A DNA stretch of 64,000 nucleotides from positions 1 through 64,000 of the forward strand of contig JAJFVE010000141.1 in assembly GCA_021371965.1 (NCBI GenBank), read 5' to 3'. Source of the DNA: Planctomycetaceae bacterium (GTDB lineage: Bacteria > Planctomycetota > Phycisphaerae > SM23-33). The notes beneath the pieces were generated by a model, which saw only the letters and a program-made list of their open reading frames with translations, was not told where the DNA came from and ran no database searches. The position numbers and the translations under genes were made by a program. Numbering within the stretch: position 1 is the stretch's first letter; the number at the start of each line of letters is the position of its first letter. This document shows, piece by piece, positions 43,734-50,785 of the stretch.

Positions 43734-44507
43734 CTATGCGGCGGGCTGGCTGGTGGGCGGGCGCACCTCAAAGTACGTGTTCAGCAGAGTATCGTACTGA
43801 GTCTGCATCGCGGTGCGCTGCTCGTCGGTGAGAGTTCCTGTGGCCAGCTCGTGCTTGAGATGCAGCATCTGGCGGAAGTCCCTGGTGAACTGCCTGGCCT
43901 GCTCGGTGGTCATCGTGTCGCCGTTGATCGCATCGGTCAGCGACGACTTGGCGTAGATATCCTTGCCCAGGCGCACCACGGGCATCTGGACGCCGTCGGT
44001 GTCGTGCTTCTCGGCCCAGATATCGCGGCTGGCGCCGTTCAGGGCCGTGCGGAGCTGCTTCATTTCGTCATGGGTGAGCTTGCCGTCGGACTTGAAGGTC
44101 CCTTCCATGTCGGCGATCGACTTCTGTTGCGATTCGAGTTTGGCGGCCTCCTCCGTCGTGAGATATCCCTTGCTGATGCCTTGCTGAATGCGCTTTTCCT
44201 GGTTGTTCTGTCGGGCGTCGACGGCCTTGCCGCGGCCGCTCTGGACGTCCTGTCGCAGTTCCTTGCGATCGGCGGCGAGCTTGGCCTTGTCGGCCGTCAC
44301 GGCCGTATGGTCGCCGCTCGCGGCGTCTTTGGCCAATTGCCTCTTGTCGGCCACAACCGCCTTGTGGTCGGCTCGAACTTCCTTGCGGGCGGTGCGAATG
44401 TCTTTTCGGACGGGGGCTCGCCGGGGTCCCGCGGCGGCCTGGGCGACCAGCAGCGAGCCTGTTCCGCAAACCACCAGCAACGCTGTCACGATCTTCACGA
44501 GGCGCAT
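43734..44507 (-). CDS. Secreted Ala/Lys/Gln-rich protein with EF-hand-like helices
   Basis: A 257-residue protein with a Sec signal peptide (MRLVKIVTALLVVCGTGSLL, cleavage near AQA). The mature half is basic and repetitive (ADHKAVVADKRQLAKD, AVTADKAKLAADRK), helical and coiled-coil-like. The rest contains helix-loop-helix stretches such as GKLTHDEMKQL and GYLTTEEAAKL, which look like decayed EF-hand loops. It ends in a TSQPAA tail. A perfect rho-independent terminator follows. Function unknown. Confidence 0.6.
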   Translation of the reverse strand: MRLVKIVTALLVVCGTGSLLVAQAAAGPRRAPVRKDIRTARKEVRADHKAVVADKRQLAKDAASGDHTAVTADKAKLAADRKELRQDVQSGRGKAVDARQNNQEKRIQQGISKGYLTTEEAAKLESQQKSIADMEGTFKSDGKLTHDEMKQLRTALNGASRDIWAEKHDTDGVQMPVVRLGKDIYAKSSLTDAINGDTMTTEQARQFTRDFRQMLHLKHELATGTLTDEQRTAMQTQYDTLLNTYFEVRPPTSQPAA

Positions 44508-44681
44508 GGCTTAGCTCCTGATGTTCATGTCCTGTGGTTTCCAAGTCTCACGCTACAAATGCCGGCTGTCATTATTAACGACGATTGCGGTAGTCTATTG
44601 CAGGGGCGAAAAGAATCTGCCGCCGCGGCGCCCCTATACTTTCTTGGGAGCCTGCTCAACGTTTACAGGGGAGGAATGGCC

Positions 44682-45056
44682 ATGAACATTCGCAGTAGAA
44701 TCTTGATTTTGGCCGCGGCGCTGGTCGGGGCGTGGTGTCTATCGGCGACGATTCTGGCCGACCAGCCGCCCATCCCCCCCGGGCAGGTCGATCAGAGCAA
44801 TGCTTCGCCCACGCCTATCGAACCGGCTCCGGCGCCTGCCGCGGCCGCTGCGACCGAAGCGACCGACCGCTGCGACACGCTGCTGCGGCAACTGCGGCAG
44901 GTTCTCGATCAGGCGCGTGCCGCCGCCGACGCGCAGGATGCCCGCGCGGCCTCGGGGCACATCGCCCGGGCCCAGCGGCTGCTGACGGATCGGACGCGCC
45001 AGGTAGAACAAAGTCGCCAAGCTTTGCGTCAGGCCGAGGCCCCGCCGGAGCAATAG
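44682..45056 (+). CDS. Small secreted coiled-coil protein
   Basis: A 124-residue protein from ATG 44682 (AGGGGAGGA upstream). Residues 1-26 are a signal peptide with cleavage at ILADQ. A Pro/Ala linker with many PAP pairs follows, then a helical C-terminal region (RCDTLLRQLRQVLDQARAAAD) with a heptad pattern. One free Cys is present. No family recognised. It is not part of an evident operon; the HD-GYP gene starts 93 bases later. Confidence 0.6.
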   Translation: MNIRSRILILAAALVGAWCLSATILADQPPIPPGQVDQSNASPTPIEPAPAPAAAAATEATDRCDTLLRQLRQVLDQARAAADAQDARAASGHIARAQRLLTDRTRQVEQSRQALRQAEAPPEQ

Positions 45057-45149
45057 GAACGCGCATCAGATTATTTGCCATTTGCGGCCGCACGCGCGAG
45101 ATGTGAATTCTATGTTGCTCCTGTAGGTCGAAGAAGGCGCGGAGGGCAT

Positions 45150-45998
45150 GTGGCAACTATTCATTTGAAAATTCTGTCGGGTACGTCTGACGTGTTGCGC
45201 GCGTCATGCGTTTCGGTGCTGGCGATATTCGCGGCCGCTGCGGCGATGGCCCTGGCGGGCTCGCCGCATGCCAAGGCGCTGGCGTGGTCGGCCATGGGTC
45301 TGATCTCGGGCGCGCTGGTGCTACAGGTGTATTGGGCGGTCCGGCAGTCGTGCCGGGCGAGCCAGCGTCAGCAGCAGGCGGCCTGCGACGCCGAGGAACA
45401 TTACGCCCAGGTGCTTTACCGGATCATGAACTTCGTGGAGGCCCGCGACCAGTACTGGGGCGGACATAGCGAGCGCGTGGCCAAACTCGCCGAGCACTTG
45501 GCCCGCCGCATGGGCCTGGACGAGTCGATGTGCCACAAGCTTCACATGGCAGGGCGGCTGCACGACATCGGCATGATTGCCATGCCCGAGGAGTTGATCA
45601 AACGCAACGACCTGCTGGGCGTGGACGAGTACCGCCGCCTGATGCCCCACAGCCAGGTGTCATACGACGTGCTCAAACCGATGTCGATGTTGGCCGACGT
45701 GCTCCCGGCCATCAAGGGCCATCACGAGCGGATGAACGGCACGGGGTATCCCGACGGTCTGGCGGGGGAGGCCATCGCCATGCCGGCCCGCGTCCTGGCG
45801 GTGGCCGATGCGTACGACGCGATGACGCACGACCGCCCGCACCGCCTGGCGATGACGGCCGGCGGTGCGATCGCGGAACTGCGGCGATGCTCGCCGGCGG
45901 GGTATGACCGAACGGTGGTCGATGCGCTGGCGGATATCATCAACGTGACGATGCTGGAAGACCGCTGCCCGCAAGCGGCGCCGGCGGCTCAAGAATGA
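45150..45998 (+). CDS. HD-GYP domain protein with two N-terminal helices
   Basis: A 282-residue protein from GTG 45150 (GGAGGG just upstream). Two membrane helices (about 20-37 and 46-64) anchor it. The HD-GYP domain is complete: HSERVA (His106), LHDIG (His138-Asp139), MPHSQVSYDVL, HHERMNGTGYP (191-201), and VADAYDAMTHDRP. Intact HD-GYP domains usually hydrolyse cyclic di-GMP. No receiver domain is present, so the input may be the membrane segment. A good terminator follows (46035-46067) and CsrA is convergent. Confidence 0.88.
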   Translation: MATIHLKILSGTSDVLRASCVSVLAIFAAAAAMALAGSPHAKALAWSAMGLISGALVLQVYWAVRQSCRASQRQQQAACDAEEHYAQVLYRIMNFVEARDQYWGGHSERVAKLAEHLARRMGLDESMCHKLHMAGRLHDIGMIAMPEELIKRNDLLGVDEYRRLMPHSQVSYDVLKPMSMLADVLPAIKGHHERMNGTGYPDGLAGEAIAMPARVLAVADAYDAMTHDRPHRLAMTAGGAIAELRRCSPAGYDRTVVDALADIINVTMLEDRCPQAAPAAQE

Positions 45999-46034
45999 TT
46001 CCATCGCGGGTCGGAGTACTTGTCTGGGCGGCAG

Positions 46035-46067
46035 GGCCGGCGTCTTACCAACGCCGGCCTTGCTGTT
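46035..46067 (+). terminator. Rho-independent terminator of the HD-GYP gene
   Basis: A perfect 9-bp stem GGCCGGCGT/ACGCCGGCC (46035-46043 and 46051-46059) with a 7-base loop is followed by TTGCTGTTT, a usable U-tract. It lies 36 bases after the stop and just before the csrA stop on the other strand. Confidence 0.75.
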
Positions 46068-46327
46068 TATTCGTCGGGGGTCTTGCCGTCGGGAGGGGTT
46101 TGCTGCGGCTCGTCGGGACGGCCTTGCTTGCGTCCGGCGAGCGACTCGACGTGGCCGGGGCCTTGCTGGCCCTTCATGGCCTCGTAAATTTCTTCGCGGT
46201 GGACGGGGATATGCGCCGGGGCCTCGATGCCCAGGCGCACCTTGTCGCCGCGGATGTCGACGACGGTGATCTTGATATCGTCGCCGATTTTAATAGATTG
46301 ATCGCGTTGTCGAGACAGCACCAGCAT
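46067..46327 (-). CDS. csrA: Carbon storage regulator CsrA
   Basis: An 86-residue RNA-binding regulator. The N-terminus MLVLSRQRDQSIKIGDDIKI and GDKVRLGIEAPAHIPVHREEIY form the CsrA dimer core, with the RNA-binding Leu4/Arg6 and Arg44-like positions kept. A 35-residue Gly/Pro/Gln-rich acidic tail is added. CsrA binds GGA motifs in mRNA leaders. The ATG at 46327 has GGAAGGAG seven bases upstream. An upstream GCCGATAA at 46420-46427 was judged not to be a sigma-28 site. Confidence 0.93.
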   Translation of the reverse strand: MLVLSRQRDQSIKIGDDIKITVVDIRGDKVRLGIEAPAHIPVHREEIYEAMKGQQGPGHVESLAGRKQGRPDEPQQTPPDGKTPDE

Positions 46328-46486
46328 CCGAGGCTCCTTCCACGGATCGCCCGCGCGGCAGCATATCGGCCCACAACCGTGGGGTCCGCTCAGCGTTCCT
46401 GAAACCCGGCCACGGACTTTTATCGGCCAGACGGACCGCCGACGTGAGAACCTTTCCGAGAATCTGAAAAATACGGGGGGACAATG

Positions 46487-46636
46487 AGCCGCTGAGGTCG
46501 CTGAGGACGCTGAGGAAGAGTGGCGAAGAAAAGATACTATAGCCCGAATGGATGTTGTCGCTGAAAGGCAGTGATGCCGCCGCGCGTCAGTCCCCGTCTA
46601 CTCCCCGCCTCAGCGTCCTCAGCGACCTCAGCGGCT
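46487..46636. repeat. Perfect 29-bp inverted repeat of 9-nt CGCTGAG units
   Basis: Left arm 46487-46515 and right arm 46608-46636 are exact reverse complements, each made of three units of the form NCGCTGAGG, with a 92-base spacer that holds no clear gene. It lies between divergent csrA and mtnA. The arms are the TG variant of the CGCxxAG family. The rest of 46328-46691 holds no gene I can support. Precise arm identity suggests recent birth or homogenisation of the pair. Confidence 0.85.
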
Positions 46637-46691
46637 AACAGGTATCCATATTTTGGTTTTCCGTCACGGCGTCTTGAGTTACGTTGTGGGC

Positions 46692-47765
46692 ATGAATGCC
46701 ATTGAAAATCTCAAACCGCCGGTCAAAGTCGTTGAGTGGGTCGGCGACGCCATCCGTGGGCACTTGCGGATGCTCGACCAGACCCTCCTGCCCAACCAGA
46801 CTCTCTTCATCGACTGCAAGGACGCCCAGGCCGTCTGGGACGCCATCAAGCGCCTCGCCGTCCGCGGCGCTCCGGCCATCGGCGTGGCTGCGGGGTATGG
46901 CATGGTCGTGGCGTCGCAGTGGGTGCCGGATGGGCGCGACTTCCTCACCGGCATTGAGGCGGCGGGGGAGTACCTCAAGAGTTCGCGGCCGACGGCTGTC
47001 AATCTCGAGTGGGCGGTGCATCGCGTGCTGGCCCGCTGCCGGCGGGTTGTCAGCTCCGACTTCAATGAGTACCGCAAGGCGATGCTGGAGGAGGCCCAGG
47101 CCATTCATGCAGAGGACGAGGCCATGTGCCTGGCCATCGCCCGCCATGCCGCCCCGCTGGTACAGCGCTGCAGCGGCGTGATGACGCACTGCAACGCCGG
47201 CGCGCTGGCGACGGCCGGGATCGGCACGGCCACAGCCGGGATGTACGCCGCCCATGCGGCGGGGCACGCCTTCACGGTCTACTGCGACGAGACGCGCCCG
47301 CTGCTGCAAGGCAGCCGCCTGACGGCGTGGGAACTGCTGGCTGCGGGCATCGACGCGGTGGTCATTACGGACAACATGGCCGCCCAGGTGATGCGTGAAG
47401 GGCGGGTGCAAATGGCAGTGGTCGGGGCCGACCGGATTGCCGCCAACGGCGATGCGGCCAACAAGATCGGCACGTATGGCCTGGCCATCGTCGCCAGGCG
47501 GCACAACGTGCCCTTCTACGTGGCCGCCCCCTACAGCACGTTCGATCTGAATCTGCCCTCAGGCGACGGCATCCCCATCGAGCAGCGCGGCAGCGAGGAG
47601 ATCACCGAAGGCTTCGGCCGCCGCACCGCCCCGCAAAAAGTGCGCACCTATTCGCCCGCCTTCGACGTAACGCCCGCCGACCTGATCACCGGGATCATCA
47701 CCGACCGAGGAATCATCACCCCTGTGACGGCCGAAAATGTGCGAAAAGTGGTGACTCGTGAGTAG
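46692..47765 (+). CDS. mtnA: S-methyl-5-thioribose-1-phosphate isomerase
   Basis: A 357-residue isomerase of the methionine salvage pathway, related to eIF2B subunits. It turns methylthioribose-1-phosphate into methylthioribulose-1-phosphate. Motifs present: VRGAPAIGVAAGYG, MTHCNAGALATAGIGTA (catalytic Cys near residue 167), VVGADRIAANGDAANKIGTYG (catalytic Asp near 246) and VPFYVAAPYSTFD. The ATG at 46692 fits the family's start; a weak GTGGGC lies upstream. Other methionine-salvage genes are not in the window. Confidence 0.95.
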   Translation: MNAIENLKPPVKVVEWVGDAIRGHLRMLDQTLLPNQTLFIDCKDAQAVWDAIKRLAVRGAPAIGVAAGYGMVVASQWVPDGRDFLTGIEAAGEYLKSSRPTAVNLEWAVHRVLARCRRVVSSDFNEYRKAMLEEAQAIHAEDEAMCLAIARHAAPLVQRCSGVMTHCNAGALATAGIGTATAGMYAAHAAGHAFTVYCDETRPLLQGSRLTAWELLAAGIDAVVITDNMAAQVMREGRVQMAVVGADRIAANGDAANKIGTYGLAIVARRHNVPFYVAAPYSTFDLNLPSGDGIPIEQRGSEEITEGFGRRTAPQKVRTYSPAFDVTPADLITGIITDRGIITPVTAENVRKVVTRE

Positions 47766-47968
47766 CGCGTTTCAGGCTTTGGAGTAAGATCCCACCACAA
47801 GGTTCGGCACATCGCGGAAGTGGATAGACGGCTGTCAAAGGAAGATCGCCCGGCAGATCGCCGCCACCTCTTCTGCGTGCTGACCCGCCAGAACATGGGG
47901 CTTTAGATGCGGTTGGGCCTTGGACCATGCCGCTGAGAATATGCCCCCGTCACGGAGGAAAAGTCGCG

Positions 47969-48038
47969 GGGGAGGCTGCCAAGTATCTATCAAAGCCGGT
48001 CTTGCCGGCTTTGATGAATACTTGCCCCGGGCCTCCCC
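47969..48038. promoter_or_regulatory. Long interrupted hairpin upstream of the moaD gene
   Basis: A layered stem: GGGGAGGC/GCCTCCCC (47969-47976, 48031-48038), AAGTAT/ATACTT (47981-47986, 48018-48023) and an 11-bp ATCAAAGCCGG/CCGGCTTTGAT stem (47989-47999, 48005-48015) with a TCTTG loop. It ends 22 bases before the MoaD ATG. It could be a translation or transcription control leader, or a mobile palindrome of the local hairpin family. The rest of 47766-48060 shows nothing coding. Confidence 0.6.
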
Positions 48039-48060
48039 GCCTTCTGCTACAATCGCCTGG

Positions 48061-48333
48061 ATGAAAGTCGAAGTCAGTTACATCGCCCAGGTTCGCTCGG
48101 CCGCCGGCGTCGGGGCGGAGTCTATCGAGATGCCCGCCGCCGCCACCGCGGCGGACCTGGCCTCCAAGGTCGCCGGCGCCCACGGACAACCTTTGCAGAA
48201 CCTGTTGCTCGACGACGCGGGACTGCCGCGAAAGACCATTCTCATCTTCATCAACAATAAGCAGTCCGACGGCGCCTCGCCCCTGAAAGACAACGACCGC
48301 GTCGCGTTCCTCTCGCCGCTGTCGGGCGGGTAA
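48061..48333 (+). CDS. moaD: MoaD/ThiS-family sulfur carrier protein
   Basis: A 90-residue ubiquitin-fold carrier ending in PLSGG, the C-terminal Gly-Gly that becomes thiocarboxylated. Family marks are an N-terminal beta strand (VEVSYIAQVRSAAG) and IFINNKQSDGASPLKDNDRVAFLSPLSGG. It is most like MoaD, which supplies sulfur for molybdopterin synthase. MoaE and other molybdopterin genes are not in the window, so another sulfur-transfer role cannot be excluded. An unusual stem lies just upstream. Confidence 0.85.
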   Translation: MKVEVSYIAQVRSAAGVGAESIEMPAAATAADLASKVAGAHGQPLQNLLLDDAGLPRKTILIFINNKQSDGASPLKDNDRVAFLSPLSGG

Positions 48334-48387
48334 GGGTCAGAGAAGAAACTCTGCTACAGAGATCTTGGCGTGACCTCGCGGTGAATC

Positions 48388-48942
48388 CTATCCCAGTGGC
48401 GCGCGGGCGATGGCGGTGTATTTGGAGCCGTCGGAGGAAAGCTCGCTGGTGTAGACGCTCACGCAGTCGGCGTGGCAGGCGCCGAAGATCGCATCGGCAA
48501 AGGGCAACACGTGGGCGACAAGCTCGCGCGGGTGGCGCACGAACTTCAGCCGCGCCAGCGTCAGGTGCGGGCGGAAGGCGCGCGTCTCGGCGCGGAACCC
48601 CACGCCTGCCAGCGCGGCCGTCAGGTCGCGCTGGAGGGCGGCCATCGCCGCGGCGCCCTCACCCACGCCGATCCAGAACATGTGCGGCTTGTGGCGCGGC
48701 TCAAGGGAAATCCCGCGCACGGTGAAGTCAAAGGGCTCATGGTCAGCCGCCACGTCCGTCACCAGGTCGCAGACCTCGTGCAGGGCCTCGTCGCCGATCT
48801 CGCCCAGGAAGTTCAGCGTGACGTGCAGGTTTTCGCTCTCGACCCAGCGCAGCGCCGCCGGCGGCGGATCAAGCTGCCGCCGCGCCAGTTCGATGGCCCG
48901 CCGCGCGGCCTCGTCGATGTCCAGAGCCAGGAATGTTCGCAT
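48388..48942 (-). CDS. thpR: RNA 2',3'-cyclic phosphodiesterase (ThpR/LigT)
   Basis: A 184-residue protein with the two HxTx catalytic motifs of the 2H superfamily: His40-Val-Thr-Leu43 and His126-Leu-Thr-Leu129. The start MRTFLALDIDEAARRAI and the FWIGVGEG middle fit the ThpR family. Such proteins open 2',3'-cyclic phosphate ends of RNA. The gene is followed by a converging moaD. It ends in an alanine-proline tail (RAPLG). Confidence 0.92.
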   Translation of the reverse strand: MRTFLALDIDEAARRAIELARRQLDPPPAALRWVESENLHVTLNFLGEIGDEALHEVCDLVTDVAADHEPFDFTVRGISLEPRHKPHMFWIGVGEGAAAMAALQRDLTAALAGVGFRAETRAFRPHLTLARLKFVRHPRELVAHVLPFADAIFGACHADCVSVYTSELSSDGSKYTAIARAPLG

Positions 48943-48956
48943 GGCATTAAAACCAG

Positions 48957-49023
48957 TTATGAGTTGTGGGTGGTGAGTGGTGAGAGGACGGCAAAGTCGC
49001 TGTTGTTCTCACAACTCACAACT
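48957..49023. repeat. Inverted GAGTTGTG short-period repeats
   Basis: GAGTTGTG at 48961-48968 has exact complements at 49010-49017, with degenerate GGTGAGTGGTGAG copies next to the first arm and a second CACAACT at 49017-49023. The right arm supplies the TGA stop (49016-49018) of the minus-strand gene 49016-49366 and reads in its sense direction. Same behaviour as the 9-nt family, but a different unit. Confidence 0.6.
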
Positions 49024-49366
49024 TTTTGTTTTCGATAATTTTCACATCGATGATCCGGTCCTGTCGCGACGCGGCCTTGCTCAGTCGGCGGCGGAACAGC
49101 CACACCCGCGCCGCCAGGTAACCCAGCACCGGCACGGCCACGATCAACACCAGCACCGCCACCCACGCAAGCAGGAAAACCCCCAGCGCCGCGGCGGCTA
49201 CCAGCGCCACCGCCGCCAGCAATCCGGTCCCCGTGCGCACGGTCAACCCGCAGCGATCGCACACGAGCCTGCCAAACCACGGCAGCGACAGCGGCCCGAT
49301 GCGCAACGGAACCCGCGCCAGCGCCTCGCCACAGCGGGGACAGTGGTAGGCGTGTGTTTCCATCAT
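49016..49366 (-). CDS. Zinc-ribbon double-helix membrane protein A
   Basis: A 116-residue protein. The N-terminal zinc ribbon has CPRC and CDRC pairs spaced 23 residues apart (residues 9-12 and 36-39). Two hydrophobic helices follow (AAVALVAAAALGVFLLAWVA and LVLIVAVPVLGYLAA), then a basic tail. The start overlaps the stop of the next gene (ATGA at 49363-49366). It forms a coupled pair with a second protein of the same layout. No known family. The last codons and stop come from a repeat. Confidence 0.55.
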   Translation of the reverse strand: MMETHAYHCPRCGEALARVPLRIGPLSLPWFGRLVCDRCGLTVRTGTGLLAAVALVAAAALGVFLLAWVAVLVLIVAVPVLGYLAARVWLFRRRLSKAASRQDRIIDVKIIENKKL

Positions 49367-49692
49367 GAATTAGTCGTCCGACGTTTCTTAAACGTCATCC
49401 GTGCATGTAATTGCTCTGCAAATCTGAACAAGGCGAAGGCAAGCAACGTCAGGACCAAAACTGCTTGAATCCACTCGACCTCGCACAAGAGAACCGACGT
49501 GAGAATCAACAAGACAAAATCCAGAGCAAGAAAAAGCCAACCGGATGCTCGAGCCTTTGCATCACAATCGGGGCATCGCAGCCGAGAAAACGAAAGAAAC
49601 TTCTGAGCCTTCCCCTGACACTGATGCGAGCTCAGCGATCTTCCGCAATGCGGACAAAAGTACGTGTAAAGACTGAACAGTGTCCTGCTCAT
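49363..49692 (-). CDS. Zinc-ribbon double-helix membrane protein B
   Basis: A 109-residue protein from ATG 49692 (GAGGTGG 3 bases upstream), not the earlier ATG at 49704 which lacks a binding site. CPHC and CPDC pairs lie about 24 residues apart, then two hydrophobic helices (WLFLALDFVLLILTSVLLC and AVLVLTLLAFALFRFA). A basic tail RMTFKKRRTTNS ends it. Composition is lower in GC than neighbours. It is coupled by ATGA to protein A, which shares its layout. Function unknown. Confidence 0.55.
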   Translation of the reverse strand: MSRTLFSLYTYFCPHCGRSLSSHQCQGKAQKFLSFSRLRCPDCDAKARASGWLFLALDFVLLILTSVLLCEVEWIQAVLVLTLLAFALFRFAEQLHARMTFKKRRTTNS

Positions 49693-49744
49693 AAACCACC
49701 TCATATAAATGATAACCCCGCCCGCCTTCCCCGTCCCACACTTT

Positions 49745-49772
49745 CCTCTGCGTTCTCCGCGATCTCCGCGGT
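49745..49772 (-). repeat. Short-period CGCGGAG/CGCAGAG repeat after a stop
   Basis: On the minus strand three units ACCGCGGAG, ATCGCGGAG and AACGCAGAG lie 12 bases after the pfkB-type gene's stop, in its sense direction. The variable dinucleotide is GG, GG, AG. Same family as the copies at 20049, 30152, 36379, 40269 and 46487/46608. Confidence 0.7.
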
Positions 49773-49784
49773 GAATCGATCCCG

Positions 49785-50690
49785 TTAAAACGCGCAGACC
49801 TGCTGGAAGTGCGCCAGGCGCTGGTCGATGTCTTTGCGGGCGATCTCGGCCAGGCGGTTGACGGAGAAGTCTTCCAGCTCGAGGCTGGCTGTCACCGTCC
49901 CGTACGCCAGGGCGCGGCAGAGCGCGGCCTCGTCGGCGTTGTCCTGCGAGGCGAGGTAGCCCATCATCGCCCCGGCGAAGCTGTCGCCGGCGCCGGTGGG
50001 GTCTACCACGTTAAGCACGGGGTAGCTGGGCATGGCGAAGACCTTGCGGCCGACGAACAGCAGGCTGCCGTGCTGGCCCTTCTTGACGACGACGAACTGC
50101 CGCACCATCTCGGAGATCGTCAGCCCGGCGCCGATGACGTTGCTCTCGCCCGTCAGCAGCAGGGCCTCGCTGTCGTTGACGACCAGTCCGTCGATGAGGC
50201 CCAGCAGCTCCATCAGGGCCGCTCGCTCGCCGCTGATCCACAGGTCCATCGTGTCGGCGACGACCAGCGCGGGGCTGTCGAGCTGGCCGAGCAGTTCCAC
50301 CTGCAGCGCCGGGTGCGTGTTGGCCAGGAAGACGTAGCGGCTGTCGCGGAACTGCGGCGGGATGCTCGGTCCGCGCTCCGCCAGCACGTTGAGGTCCACC
50401 GAGACGGTGTCGCGCTCGTTGACGTCGTCGTGATACTTGCCGTGCCAGCGGAAGGTCTTGCTGCCTGGTCGCACCTCGAGGCCGGCCAGGTCGATCTGCT
50501 TGTTCTTCTCGAGCGGCGCCAGGAACCCCTTGGGGCAGTCCTCGCCCACGACGCCCACCAGCCGCACGGGCGAGAAGAAGCTCGCGGCCATGGCGAAGTA
50601 GATGCTCGATCCGCCCAGAATGTCGGCGGCCTTGCCAGAAGGGCTTTCAACCGTATCGATGCCGATGCTGCCGGTGACCAGTAGAGACAT
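49785..50690 (-). CDS. PfkB-family carbohydrate kinase
   Basis: A 301-residue ribokinase-like kinase. The N-terminal motif GGSSIYFAMAASFFSPVRLVGVVGED and the C-terminal DPTGAGDSFAGAMMGYL (catalytic Asp and anion hole) are both intact. The family phosphorylates sugars or nucleosides. The GltX gene lies upstream in the same direction, 95 bases away. Directly before the ATG a 7-nt-period repeat takes up the leader. Substrate unknown; the lack of a fructose-6-phosphate site suggests a non-glycolytic sugar. Confidence 0.88.
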   Translation of the reverse strand: MSLLVTGSIGIDTVESPSGKAADILGGSSIYFAMAASFFSPVRLVGVVGEDCPKGFLAPLEKNKQIDLAGLEVRPGSKTFRWHGKYHDDVNERDTVSVDLNVLAERGPSIPPQFRDSRYVFLANTHPALQVELLGQLDSPALVVADTMDLWISGERAALMELLGLIDGLVVNDSEALLLTGESNVIGAGLTISEMVRQFVVVKKGQHGSLLFVGRKVFAMPSYPVLNVVDPTGAGDSFAGAMMGYLASQDNADEAALCRALAYGTVTASLELEDFSVNRLAEIARKDIDQRLAHFQQVCAF

Positions 50691-50693
50691 TTC

Positions 50694-50730
50694 TCGATTT
50701 CCAATTGCCGATTGCCGATTTCCAATTTAA
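50694..50730. repeat. 7-nt-period GATTGCC/GATTTCC repeats before a start codon
   Basis: Overlapping units GATTTCCAATTGCC, GATTGCC and GATTTCCAATT repeat with a 7-base period between the gltX stop and the pfkB-type ATG. Read on the minus strand they occupy the leader just upstream of the ATG at 50690. It is another member of the short-period intergenic families, this time before a start. Confidence 0.6.
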
Positions 50731-50785
50731 CAACAGCGGGGATTCTAGCGGGAAAACACCCTCCATGCCATGAAGTAGCTGCCGG

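Noticed and set aside
43485..45056. 523-codon open frame spanning the palindromic element and the 43734 gene
   Set aside because: Only its last 125 codons are a real gene (44682-45056). The rest runs antisense to a signal-peptide protein and through non-coding palindromes.
46420..46427. GCCGATAA, resembling a sigma-28 -10 box upstream of csrA
   Set aside because: At the expected distance the -35 element (TAAA type) is missing, so the match is likely chance.
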